64,000 nucleotides of DNA from JADGGV01 sp035715725 (lineage in GTDB: Bacteria; Gemmatimonadota; Gemmatimonadetes; Longimicrobiales; RSA9), in NCBI GenBank assembly GCA_035715725.1, contig DASTKT010000081.1, forward strand, positions 6,459 to 70,458, in the 5' to 3' direction. Under the pieces are notes generated by a model. The model was not told the origin of the DNA. It did not search any database and worked only from the letters and a program-made list of their open reading frames with translations. Within the stretch, counting starts at the first letter, position 1. The number at the start of each line of letters is the position of its first letter. Made by a program: the position numbers and the translations under genes. Positions 9,062 to 16,278 of the stretch are shown here, piece after piece.

Positions 9062-10054
9062 ATGATCTCGCGGAAAGACACGCCGCTCACGATCGGCGTC
9101 GACCTCGGTGGAACGAAGCTCGCCGCCGCCCTCGTGACGGAGGACGGGCAGGTCCTGGAGGACGTCCGGCGCCCCTCCGAGCCCGCGAAGGGCGGCGAGC
9201 AGATCGTGCTCGCCATCGCGGAAGCCGCCCGCATCCTCAGTGACGCCGCCGGCGACCACGAGATCGTCGGCATCGGCGTCGGCGTCGCCGGGCAGGTCGA
9301 CCCCGAGACCGGCGCCGTCCGGCACGCGCCGAACCTCCACTGGTCCGACTTCCCGCTGAAGGCCCACCTCGAGGAATCCGTGCACCTGCCGGTGGCCGTC
9401 CTCAACGACGTCCAGGCCGCCACCTACGGCGAGTGGGTGCACGGCGCCGGCCACGGCGCCGACGATCTGGTCTGCATGTTCGTCGGCACCGGTGTCGGCG
9501 GCGGCGTCATCGCCAACGGCGAGCTCGTGCGCGGCTACGGCGGCAGCGCCGGCGAGGTCGGCCACATCACCGTGGACCTGCACGGCCCGCCCTGCCGGTG
9601 CGGCAACCGCGGCTGCGTCGAGGCGTACGCCGGCGGCTGGGCGATCGCCGAGCGCGCCCGCGCCGCCGCCCTCGCCGACGCGCAGCTCGGCGCCGCGCTC
9701 CTCGCCCTCGAGGACGGCGACGTCGATCGCATCGGCGCGCACACGGTCGCGCGCGCCGCCGAGGCCGGCGACAAGCTCGCCCTCCGCATCGTCCGCGAGA
9801 CCGGCGAGGCGCTCGGCGCCGGCGCCGCCGCCATCGTCAACGGCTTCAACCCCTGCCTCCTCGTCCTCGGCGGCGGCGTCATCGACGGCATCCCCCAGCT
9901 CCTCCCCATCGTCGACGAGGTCATGCGCCGCCGCGCGCTCCGCGCCGCCGTCGAGGAGCTGCGCATCGTTCCGCCCAGGCTCGGCTCCCACGCCGGCGCC
10001 ATCGGCGCCGCGACCTGGATCCTGCGCCAGCTCGGCCGTTCGGGCGACATATGA
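9062..10054 (+). CDS. ROK-family sugar kinase (probable glucokinase)
   Basis: 330 residues. The ROK signatures are all present: the phosphate-binding motif DLGGTK (14-19), FVGTGVGGGV in the middle, GEVGHITVD, and the zinc cluster with CRCGNRGC at 178-185 (Cys178, Cys180, Cys185). The protein lacks the N-terminal helix-turn-helix of ROK repressors, so it is an enzyme that phosphorylates glucose or a related hexose with ATP in the cytoplasm. ATG 9062 is chosen because the conserved domain begins at once and length fits the family (about 300-330). It stands alone between short intergenic regions. It would feed glucose released by the trehalose and glucan enzymes of this window into metabolism. 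Confidence 0.88.
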   Translation: MISRKDTPLTIGVDLGGTKLAAALVTEDGQVLEDVRRPSEPAKGGEQIVLAIAEAARILSDAAGDHEIVGIGVGVAGQVDPETGAVRHAPNLHWSDFPLKAHLEESVHLPVAVLNDVQAATYGEWVHGAGHGADDLVCMFVGTGVGGGVIANGELVRGYGGSAGEVGHITVDLHGPPCRCGNRGCVEAYAGGWAIAERARAAALADAQLGAALLALEDGDVDRIGAHTVARAAEAGDKLALRIVRETGEALGAGAAAIVNGFNPCLLVLGGGVIDGIPQLLPIVDEVMRRRALRAAVEELRIVPPRLGSHAGAIGAATWILRQLGRSGDI

Positions 10055-10058
10055 GGCC

Positions 10059-10087
10059 TCGACAGGCGCGCGGTTGCCGGGTATCGT
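10059..10087 (+). promoter_or_regulatory. Candidate promoter for the transhydrogenase operon
   Basis: TCGACA (10059-10064, 5/6 to TTGACA) is 17 bases from TATCGT (10082-10087, 4/6 to TATAAT). It lies just after the ROK kinase stop and would give a leader of about 140 bases before the first transhydrogenase gene. Confidence 0.5.
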
Positions 10088-10235
10088 ACCAGATGCGCGC
10101 ATTCTCCCCCACGCGCCGAAGCGAGACGGGCGGGGCGCGGCGGATCCGACCTCGCCGCGCGCCGCGGGGCACGCGAGCGTCCGCCGCCGGCCGTCCCATG
10201 CATCCCTCGGAGATCGCACGATCGGAGATCGACGG

Positions 10236-11396
10236 ATGAGAGTCGCCGTTCCAACGGAGGTTGTGTCGGGGGAGCGCCGGGTGGCGCTGGTGCCGGACGT
10301 GGTGCGCCGCCTGGTGCAGGCGGGCTTCGGCATCGTGGTCGAGCGCGGCGCGGGCGACCGGGCCGGCTTTCCGGACGCGGCGTACGTGGCCGCCGGCGCG
10401 GAGATCGTGGCCGACCCGGAGGCGGTGTTCGGCGCCGACTGTGTGCTGAAGGTGCAGCGGCCGACCATGCGGGACGAGCTCGGGCGCGACGAGACGGACC
10501 TTCTGCGCTCCGGCGCGATCCTCGTCTCCTTCCTCTACCCGCAGACGTGCCCGCCGGCCATGGCGCGGCTCGCGGAGCGCGGCGTCGCCTCGTTCGGGCT
10601 GGAGCTGGTGCCGCGCATCACGCGGGCGCAGAAGATGGACGCGCTGAGCAGCCAGAGCACGGTCGCGGGGTACAAGGCGACGCTGCTGGCGGCGAACGCG
10701 ACGGGCAAGTTCTTTCCGATGCTGATGACGGCCGCCGGCACGGTGACGCCGTCCCGGGTGCTGGTGCTGGGCGCGGGCGTGGCCGGGCTGCAGGCGATCG
10801 CGACGGCGCGGCGGCTCGGCGCGGTGGTGGAGGCGGCGGACACGCGGCCGGCCACGAAGGAGCAGGTCGAGAGCCTGGGCGCGAGCTTCGTCTCGCTGGA
10901 CGTGTCGCACGAGGAGGCGCAGGACGCGGGCGGCTACGCGAAGGCGCTGGCCGAGGACCACCTGGCGAAGGAGCAGGAGATCATCCGGGCGCACGCGGCG
11001 AAGGCGGACGTCGTCATCACGACGGCGCTGGTGCCGGGGCGGCGCGCGCCGATCCTGATCCCGACTTCGACGGTGGAGGCCATGGGGCCCGGCTCGGTGA
11101 TCGTGGACCTGGCGGCGGAGATGGGCGGCAACTGCGAGGTGACGCGGCCGGGCGAGACGGTCGTGCACCGCGGCGTGAGCGTGCTGGCGCCGCTCAACCT
11201 GCCGAGCCAGATGCCGTACCACGCGAGCCAGATGTTCGCGCGCAACATCGCGGCGCTGCTCGAGCACCTGGCGCCGGGCGGGGAGGCGAAGATCGACCTG
11301 GAGGACGAGATCACGCGCGGCTGCTGCGTGACGTTCCAGGGCGAGGTCGTGCACGCGCCCACACGGGCGCTGCTGGAGAAGGAGGTCACCGCGTGA
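10236..11396 (+). CDS. pntAA: NAD(P) transhydrogenase subunit alpha part 1 (NAD-binding domain I)
   Basis: 386 residues. This soluble domain I of proton-translocating transhydrogenase passes hydride from NADH to NADP+ via domain III. It shows the alanine-dehydrogenase/PNT N-terminal motif (MRVAVPTEVVSGERRVALVP), KMDALSSQSTVAGY (about 134-147), the nucleotide-binding fold VLVLGAGVAGLQA, and ALVPGRRAPILIP. In three-gene systems this part ends before the membrane helices, as here. The region just before the start carries the direct repeat TCGGAGATCG twice (10207-10216 and 10222-10231), each including a GGAG. The next gene starts inside its stop codon (GTGA overlap). Confidence 0.9.
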   Translation: MRVAVPTEVVSGERRVALVPDVVRRLVQAGFGIVVERGAGDRAGFPDAAYVAAGAEIVADPEAVFGADCVLKVQRPTMRDELGRDETDLLRSGAILVSFLYPQTCPPAMARLAERGVASFGLELVPRITRAQKMDALSSQSTVAGYKATLLAANATGKFFPMLMTAAGTVTPSRVLVLGAGVAGLQAIATARRLGAVVEAADTRPATKEQVESLGASFVSLDVSHEEAQDAGGYAKALAEDHLAKEQEIIRAHAAKADVVITTALVPGRRAPILIPTSTVEAMGPGSVIVDLAAEMGGNCEVTRPGETVVHRGVSVLAPLNLPSQMPYHASQMFARNIAALLEHLAPGGEAKIDLEDEITRGCCVTFQGEVVHAPTRALLEKEVTA

Positions 11397-11704
11397 GTCC
11401 CGAGATCCTGTTGGGCGCGTATGTCTTCGTGCTGGCGATCTTCGTCGGCTTCGAGGTCATCGCGCGGGTGCCGTCCATCCTGCACACGCCGCTCATGAGC
11501 GGCACGAACGCGATCCACGGCATCGTGCTGCTCGGCGCGATGCTCGTGGCCGGCAGCGCCGATACCCCGCTGCTGAAGGTGCTCGGCTTCCTCGCCGTCG
11601 TGCTCGGCGCCGCCAACGTCTTCGGCGGCTTCGTCGTCACCGACCGGATGCTGGAGATGTTCAAGAAGAAGCCGCAGGCGGGGGCGGGGGAGCGCAAACC
11701 GTGA
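11393..11704 (+). CDS. pntAB: NAD(P) transhydrogenase subunit alpha part 2 (membrane)
   Basis: 103 residues with three or four hydrophobic helices. This is the small membrane part of alpha found separately in three-subunit transhydrogenases. It carries LHTPLMSGTNAIHGIVLLGA, the typical conserved stretch, and ends in a short basic tail. The GTG start overlaps the TGA of the preceding gene, and its own stop overlaps the GTG of the beta-subunit gene, so all three are translationally coupled. Together with the beta subunit it forms the proton channel (domain II). Confidence 0.9.
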   Translation: MSPEILLGAYVFVLAIFVGFEVIARVPSILHTPLMSGTNAIHGIVLLGAMLVAGSADTPLLKVLGFLAVVLGAANVFGGFVVTDRMLEMFKKKPQAGAGERKP

Positions 11705-13131
11705 CGACCGACCTGCGCACCACCCTCATCGGCCTCAGCTACTTCGTCTCGGCGATCCTCTTCATCTTCGGCCTGAAGCGCCTCAGCTCGCCGGCCAGCG
11801 CCCGGAGCGGCAACCAGCTCGCCGCCATCGGGATGACGATCGCCCTCGTGGTCACGCTCCTCGACCGGCAGATCGTCTCCTTCACGTCGATCATCGTGGG
11901 CACGGCCATCGGCGCGGCCATCGGCATCTACTTCGGGCGGACCGTGAAGATGACCGCCATGCCGCAGATGGTGGCGCTCTTCAACGGCATGGGCGGCGCG
12001 ACGGCGGCGCTCGTCAGCCTGGCCGAGTTCCTCCGCCTGGCCGCCGGCACCGGCGGCGGCCGCGGCGGCGTCGGCGAGCTCACCTCCATCGTGCTCGGCA
12101 CCGCGATCGGCGCCATCTCCTTCAGCGGCAGCGTCATCGCGTTCCTGAAGCTGCAGGAGCTGATGACCGACAAGCCGCTGCGCTGGCCGTTCCAGATGCA
12201 GATCAACCTGCTGGTCGGGATCGGCATCGTGGTGCTCGGCGCGCTGGTCGCGCTGGGCGCGGCCGGCACGCCGGCGCTCTGGGGCGTGCTGCTCCTCGCG
12301 CTCCTCGTCGGCGCGACGGCCGTGCTCCCCATCGGCGGCGCCGACATGCCCGTCGTCATCTCGCTGCTGAACTCGTTCACCGGCGTGGCGGCGGCGCTGA
12401 CCGGCTTCGTCGTCGACAACCAGATCCTGATCGTGGCCGGCGCGCTCGTCGGCGCCTCCGGCACGCTGCTCACGCTGCTCATGAGCCGGGCCATGAACCG
12501 CCCGATCTCGAACGTCCTCTTCGGCGCGTTCGGCGGCGGCGGGCCCGTCGTCGCCTCGGGGAACGGGCGCGGACCCGGCGGCGTTCCCACCGTCGTGAAG
12601 GAGACGAGCGCCGAGGACCTCGCCGTCGCGCTGGCGTTCGCCCGCAGCGTCGTCATCATCCCGGGCTACGGGCTCGCCGTGGCGCAGGCGCAGCACGTCG
12701 TGCGCGAGCTCGCCGACGAGCTCGAGAAGCGCGGCGTCGCCGTGCGCTTCGCCATCCACCCCGTGGCCGGCCGCATGCCCGGCCACATGTCCGTGGTGCT
12801 GGCCGAATCCAACGTCAGCTACGACGCCCAGCTCGAGCTCGAGGACGCCAACTCCTTCCTCCGCTCCGCGGACGTGGCGCTCGTCGTCGGTGCGAACGAT
12901 ACGGTCAACCCCGCCGCGCGCCACGACCGGAGCAGCCCGCTCTTCGGCATGCCGATCATCGACGCCGACGCGGCCGCCAACGTCATCGTCCTCAAGCGCA
13001 GCATGAACCCGGGCTTCGCCGGCGTCGACAACGAGCTGTTCTACCACCCGAAGACGAAGATGCTCTTCGGCGACGCCCGCAAACGGCTGGAGGAGGTGCT
13101 CCAGTCCGTCAAGTCCATGGCGATGGTGTGA
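11701..13131 (+). CDS. pntB: NAD(P) transhydrogenase subunit beta
   Basis: 476 residues. The N-terminal half has about eight to nine membrane helices (domain II). The C-terminal part (about 300-476) is the NADP-binding domain III, with IIPGYGLAVAQAQH, VRFAIHPVAGRMPGHMSVVL, ANDTVNPAA and KRSMNPGFAGVDNELF. The enzyme uses the proton-motive force to reduce NADP+ with NADH. It is the last gene of the three-gene operon, followed 38 bases later by a good terminator. Length and motif order are normal for the family, and a GTG start overlaps the previous stop by four bases. Confidence 0.93.
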   Translation: MTTDLRTTLIGLSYFVSAILFIFGLKRLSSPASARSGNQLAAIGMTIALVVTLLDRQIVSFTSIIVGTAIGAAIGIYFGRTVKMTAMPQMVALFNGMGGATAALVSLAEFLRLAAGTGGGRGGVGELTSIVLGTAIGAISFSGSVIAFLKLQELMTDKPLRWPFQMQINLLVGIGIVVLGALVALGAAGTPALWGVLLLALLVGATAVLPIGGADMPVVISLLNSFTGVAAALTGFVVDNQILIVAGALVGASGTLLTLLMSRAMNRPISNVLFGAFGGGGPVVASGNGRGPGGVPTVVKETSAEDLAVALAFARSVVIIPGYGLAVAQAQHVVRELADELEKRGVAVRFAIHPVAGRMPGHMSVVLAESNVSYDAQLELEDANSFLRSADVALVVGANDTVNPAARHDRSSPLFGMPIIDADAAANVIVLKRSMNPGFAGVDNELFYHPKTKMLFGDARKRLEEVLQSVKSMAMV

Positions 13132-13169
13132 GCGCGCGCCCGGCGCAGCTCTCCCGCGCGGCGACGAGG

Positions 13170-13203
13170 CACCCCCGGCGACCGTCGGGGGTGTCGTCTT
13201 TCC
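13170..13203 (+). terminator. Rho-independent terminator after pntB
   Basis: An 8-base perfect stem (CACCCCCG / CGGGGGTG) with an 8-base loop is followed by the T-rich run TCGTCTTTCC. It begins 38 bases after the pntB stop. Confidence 0.7.
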
Positions 13204-13286
13204 GGGGGCCGGAGGCCGCGGCGCCGTCCGGCCGCGCCGCTGCGGCGGATGGCGGGATCCCCCCGCGCCGCCCGACGGCGACGGGG

Positions 13287-13361
13287 TGTCGGGAAATCCC
13301 TTACATGCGTACCCGCCCGCCAATGGGAAGTGAGCGGGCCGGGCTCCGCCGATTCCCGACA
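13287..13361. other. Possible structured RNA or regulatory DNA element
   Basis: A 9-base perfect inverted repeat, TGTCGGGAA (13287-13295) and TTCCCGACA (13353-13361), encloses a second stem. In that stem CCCGCCCGC pairs with GCGGGC-C-GGG, leaving one bulged base. Two nested stems in 75 bases are more than expected from composition alone, but I do not recognise a known RNA class and cannot fix the strand. Confidence 0.25.
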
Positions 13362-13466
13362 GAAAGGTGCGTTGTCGCGGCATAGCATTCATCCGCGTGC
13401 AGGACCCGGACGGTCCGGTCGGCGGCGAGCGGCTCGCCGCGCGACGCGCGGGCCCGGCGCGGCGGG

Positions 13467-13495
13467 TTGAACCCGGCGGGGCGCATGGGTATAAT
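13467..13495 (+). promoter_or_regulatory. Promoter of the ccm operon
   Basis: TTGAAC (13467-13472) and a perfect TATAAT (13490-13495) are separated by 17 bases. This is the best housekeeping-type promoter in the window. Transcription would start near 13502, giving a leader of about 43 bases that ends in the GGAG ribosome site before the GTG of ccmA. Confidence 0.8.
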
Positions 13496-13544
13496 CCCGG
13501 CACGAAATCCCGCCCGACGCTGGACTTACGGAGAAGGAGCTCAC

Positions 13545-14294
13545 GTGCAGACTTCGACGGGCGCGGCGGTCTCCGCCGCGGACCTCCAGGGGATCGCCCG
13601 CCGGTTCGGGCGCCGCTGGGTCCTCCGTGGAGTCTCGCTGCGGGTCGAGCCGGGTGAGGCCGTGGCGCTCATGGGGCGGAACGGCAGCGGCAAGACGACG
13701 CTGCTGCGGATCGTCTCGACGGCGCTCTCGCCGACGCGCGGGGCGGCGCGTGTGTTCGGCCACGACCTGCAGCGCGCGGGCGACCGGGTCCGCGAGCTGG
13801 TCGGGATCCTCGGGCACGCGGCCGGGCTCTACGAGGACCTGACCGGCGCCGAGAACCTGCAGTTCGCGCTGCGGATGTGCGGCATGAAGCCGGATCGCTC
13901 CGCGATCGAGGGCGCGCTCGCCGAGGTCGGGCTGGCCGAGGCGGGCGACGAGCGCGTCCGCACGTTCTCCGCCGGGATGCGGCGCCGGCTCGCGCTGGCG
14001 CGGCTGGTGCTGCGGCCGCCGCGGCTGCTCCTGCTCGACGAGCCGTACGCGGCGTTCGACGTGGATGGGATCCGCAAGGTGAACGACTTCGTCCGGCGCG
14101 TGACCGCGGCCGGCGGCGCCGCGATCGTCTCGACGCACGACCTGCAGCGGGCGCTCCCCGTGGCGGACCGCGTGGTCCACATCGTGGATGGCCAGCTCTA
14201 CGACGGCGCGCCCTCGGACCTGGACCTCCGCCTCGAGCGCGCCGAAGGCGACGATGCCGAGGAGCTCCGCTCCGCCGCGGGAGGCGCCCGATGA
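13545..14294 (+). CDS. ccmA: Heme exporter ABC ATPase CcmA
   Basis: 249 residues of an ABC ATPase: Walker A GRNGSGKTT, a signature-like FSAGMRRRLALARL, Walker B LLLLDEPYAAFD and the switch His in STHDL. With CcmB, and acting on the CcmC-CcmE complex, it drives release of holo-CcmE during cytochrome c maturation. Start GTG 13545 is chosen because GGAG lies 7 bases upstream and the ATP-binding domain begins about 15 residues later. It is the first gene of an eight-gene operon preceded by a strong promoter. Its TGA overlaps the ATG of ccmB. The signature is SAGM rather than SGGQ, as is common in CcmA-like exporters. Confidence 0.88.
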   Translation: MQTSTGAAVSAADLQGIARRFGRRWVLRGVSLRVEPGEAVALMGRNGSGKTTLLRIVSTALSPTRGAARVFGHDLQRAGDRVRELVGILGHAAGLYEDLTGAENLQFALRMCGMKPDRSAIEGALAEVGLAEAGDERVRTFSAGMRRRLALARLVLRPPRLLLLDEPYAAFDVDGIRKVNDFVRRVTAAGGAAIVSTHDLQRALPVADRVVHIVDGQLYDGAPSDLDLRLERAEGDDAEELRSAAGGAR

Positions 14295-14977
14295 GCGTCG
14301 CCAGCGAGCTCGGGCGCGCCCGCGCGATCGCCTGGAAGGACCTGACCGCCGAGCGGCGCACCAAGGCCAATTTCAACGCGGTGCTGTTCTTCGCCGCGCT
14401 CGTGCTGCTCCTCTTCGGCTTCGCCCTGGGGCCGGACAACGACGCGCTGCGCGCCGCCGCCGCGGGTGTGCTGTGGCTGACGGTGCTCTTCGGCGGCGTG
14501 CTCTCCTTCAACCGCTCGTACGAGATGGAGCTGGAGGGCGGCGCGCTGGAGGCGCTGCTGCTCTACCCGGGGGACCGGCGCGCGCTCTTCCTCGGCAAGC
14601 TGATGGCGAACCTCGCGTTCCTGCTGCTCGTGGAGCTGGTGCTCGTGCCCCTGGCCGCGGTGCTCTACGACCTGCCACTCTTCCGGCCCGGGTTCGGCCT
14701 CCTCGGCGTGATCCTGCTCGGGACCGTCGGCTTCGTGACGCTGGGGACGTTCTACGCGGCCATGGCCAGCCGCGCGCGGGCGCGGGAGGTGCTGCTGCCG
14801 CTGCTGCTCTTCCCGATGCTCGTGCCGCTGCTGCTCTCGGCCGTCGAGGCCACGAAGGCCCTGCTCGCGCGGGACCTCATGGGCGACGCGGGCTCCTGGA
14901 TTCGCCTGCTCGTCGTGTTCGATGTGATCTTCCTGGTGGCGTCCTTCTTCGCCTTCGAGTACGTGATCGAGGAATGA
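14291..14977 (+). CDS. ccmB: Heme exporter membrane protein CcmB
   Basis: 228 residues with six hydrophobic helices, the usual size for CcmB. The N-terminal ARAIAWKDLTAERRTKANFNAV is the cytoplasmic lead-in typical of the family. Next comes GGVLSFNRSYEMELEGGALEALLLYPGDR, whose acidic/LLYP stretch is characteristic. It is the membrane partner of CcmA. The ATGA overlap on both sides (with ccmA before and ccmC after) means translation is coupled across the operon. Confidence 0.88.
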   Translation: MSVASELGRARAIAWKDLTAERRTKANFNAVLFFAALVLLLFGFALGPDNDALRAAAAGVLWLTVLFGGVLSFNRSYEMELEGGALEALLLYPGDRRALFLGKLMANLAFLLLVELVLVPLAAVLYDLPLFRPGFGLLGVILLGTVGFVTLGTFYAAMASRARAREVLLPLLLFPMLVPLLLSAVEATKALLARDLMGDAGSWIRLLVVFDVIFLVASFFAFEYVIEE

Positions 14978-15705
14978 GTATGAGCACCGGATTCGATGCC
15001 GCGCAGGCGCTGCGGCCGCGAGGATTGCGGATCTTCGGCTGGTTCGCGCTCCTCTTCTTCTTCGCCAGCCAGGCGAGCGGGGTGATCCTGTCGGCGCCCG
15101 ACCGGGACATGGGGCACCTGCAGAAGATCCTTTACGTGCACGTGCCCTCGGCGTGGATGAGCCTGGTCGGCTACACCGTCGTCTTCGGCTTCAGCATCAT
15201 GTACCTGTGGAAGCGCGACCTGAAGTGGGACATGCTGGCCGCCGCCTGCGCCGAGGTCGGCGTGGTCTTCGCCGGGCTCGCGCTGCTGACCGGGAGCATC
15301 TGGGGCCGGCCGACCTGGGGCATCTGGTGGACGTGGGATGCCCGCCTCACCAGCATGGCCGTGCTCTTCATCATGTACGCCGGCTACCTGGCGCTGCGCG
15401 CCCTCACGGACGACGAGGGCCGCCGCGCCCGCTGGAGCGCCGCGATCGCGCTGCTCGGCTTCCTGAACACGTACATCGTCTATATGTCCGTCCGCTGGTG
15501 GCGTACGCTGCACCAGGTGCAGTCGAGCCCGTCGACGGTCGACCCGCAGTACGTCCTGTTCCTCCGGCTGAACGCCTTCGCGTTCCTCTTCTTCTTCATC
15601 TGGTTCGCCGTCTCGCGCTACCGCGCGGCCCGGCTGACGCGGGAGATCGAGGCCCGCGTCGAGGAGCGGGCGCTGCGGCCGCACACGGAGGGGATCCATG
15701 TCTGA
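14974..15705 (+). CDS. ccmC: Heme-handling membrane protein CcmC
   Basis: 243 residues with six membrane helices and the periplasmic tryptophan-rich motif WGIWWTWD (115-122) that defines the heme-handling family. CcmC loads heme onto CcmE. Expected flanking histidines are visible in YVHVPSAWMS and in the RTLHQVQSSPST loop. ATG 14974 overlaps the ccmB stop; ATG 14980 is an in-frame alternative two codons on. The gene ends 8 bases inside the tiny ccmD, keeping the operon fully coupled. Confidence 0.92.
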   Translation: MSMSTGFDAAQALRPRGLRIFGWFALLFFFASQASGVILSAPDRDMGHLQKILYVHVPSAWMSLVGYTVVFGFSIMYLWKRDLKWDMLAAACAEVGVVFAGLALLTGSIWGRPTWGIWWTWDARLTSMAVLFIMYAGYLALRALTDDEGRRARWSAAIALLGFLNTYIVYMSVRWWRTLHQVQSSPSTVDPQYVLFLRLNAFAFLFFFIWFAVSRYRAARLTREIEARVEERALRPHTEGIHV

Positions 15706-15832
15706 GAACTGGGAGTTCGTCGCGCTGGCGTATGGTGCGGTCTGGCTCGTGCTCGGCGCGTTCCGGCTCTACATCGGTGCGCGACGCCGTGAAGCCGCGG
15801 AGCTCGCGGCCAAGGAAGGCGGCCCGCGATGA
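15698..15832 (+). CDS. ccmD: CcmD, very small heme exporter subunit
   Basis: A 44-codon gene lies in the otherwise unexplained space between ccmC and ccmE. The protein starts MSENWEFVALAYGAVWLVLG, a single membrane helix, and continues with a basic segment (RLYIGARRRE) and a short polar tail. This is the classic CcmD layout: one helix, positive cytoplasmic end, below 70 residues. It overlaps ccmC by 8 bases and shares an ATGA overlap with ccmE. CcmD holds CcmA, CcmB, CcmC and CcmE together and is needed for release of heme-loaded CcmE. The call rests on size, topology and position, since the family has little sequence conservation. Confidence 0.8.
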   Translation: MSENWEFVALAYGAVWLVLGAFRLYIGARRREAAELAAKEGGPR

Positions 15833-16278
15833 ACGGCAAGAAGCTGGGCCTCCTCGTGGGGGCGGTGCTGGTCCTGGCCGGCTTCGGCTACCTCGTCTAC
15901 GGCGGGATCGGCAACAACCTGGTCTACTTCCTGACGCCGTCGGAGCTGCGCGCCAAGGGCACCGACGCGGTCGACTCACCGGTCCGCCTCGGCGGGATGG
16001 TCGTGCCCGGCTCCGTGAGCTGGAACGCCGAGGCCATCGACCTGCGTTTCCGCATGACGGACGGGAAGGGGACCGTCGAGGTGCACGCCCGCAAGGCGCC
16101 GCCGCAGATGTTCCGTGACGGGCAGGGCGTCGTCGTCGAGGGGAAGCTGACGCGCGCGGGCATCTTCGACGCGAGCAACCTCATGGTCAAGCACTCCAAC
16201 GAGTACCGGCCGCCCGCGCCGGGGCACGTGCCGCAGGAGATGTACAAGAGCCTGGTCAAGGAAGCGGGGACCACGTGA
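15829..16278 (+). CDS. ccmE: Periplasmic heme chaperone CcmE
   Basis: 149 residues with one N-terminal membrane anchor (about 5-27) and a beta-barrel OB-fold domain. The covalent heme attachment site is seen as KHSNEY, with His122 and Tyr126 in the positions of the canonical His-x3-Tyr. So this is the common His-type CcmE and not the Cys variant. It carries heme from CcmC to CcmF. The gene overlaps ccmD (ATGA) upstream and ccmF (GTGA) downstream. Confidence 0.92.
   Translation: MNGKKLGLLVGAVLVLAGFGYLVYGGIGNNLVYFLTPSELRAKGTDAVDSPVRLGGMVVPGSVSWNAEAIDLRFRMTDGKGTVEVHARKAPPQMFRDGQGVVVEGKLTRAGIFDASNLMVKHSNEYRPPAPGHVPQEMYKSLVKEAGTT

Larger units (their letters stand above)
13132..13544. other. Intergenic region between pntB and ccmA
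   Basis: These 413 bases hold the pntB terminator (13170-13203), a possible structured element (13287-13361) and the ccm promoter (13467-13495). Frames here are short and low in family resemblance, so I see no gene. Confidence 0.6.
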
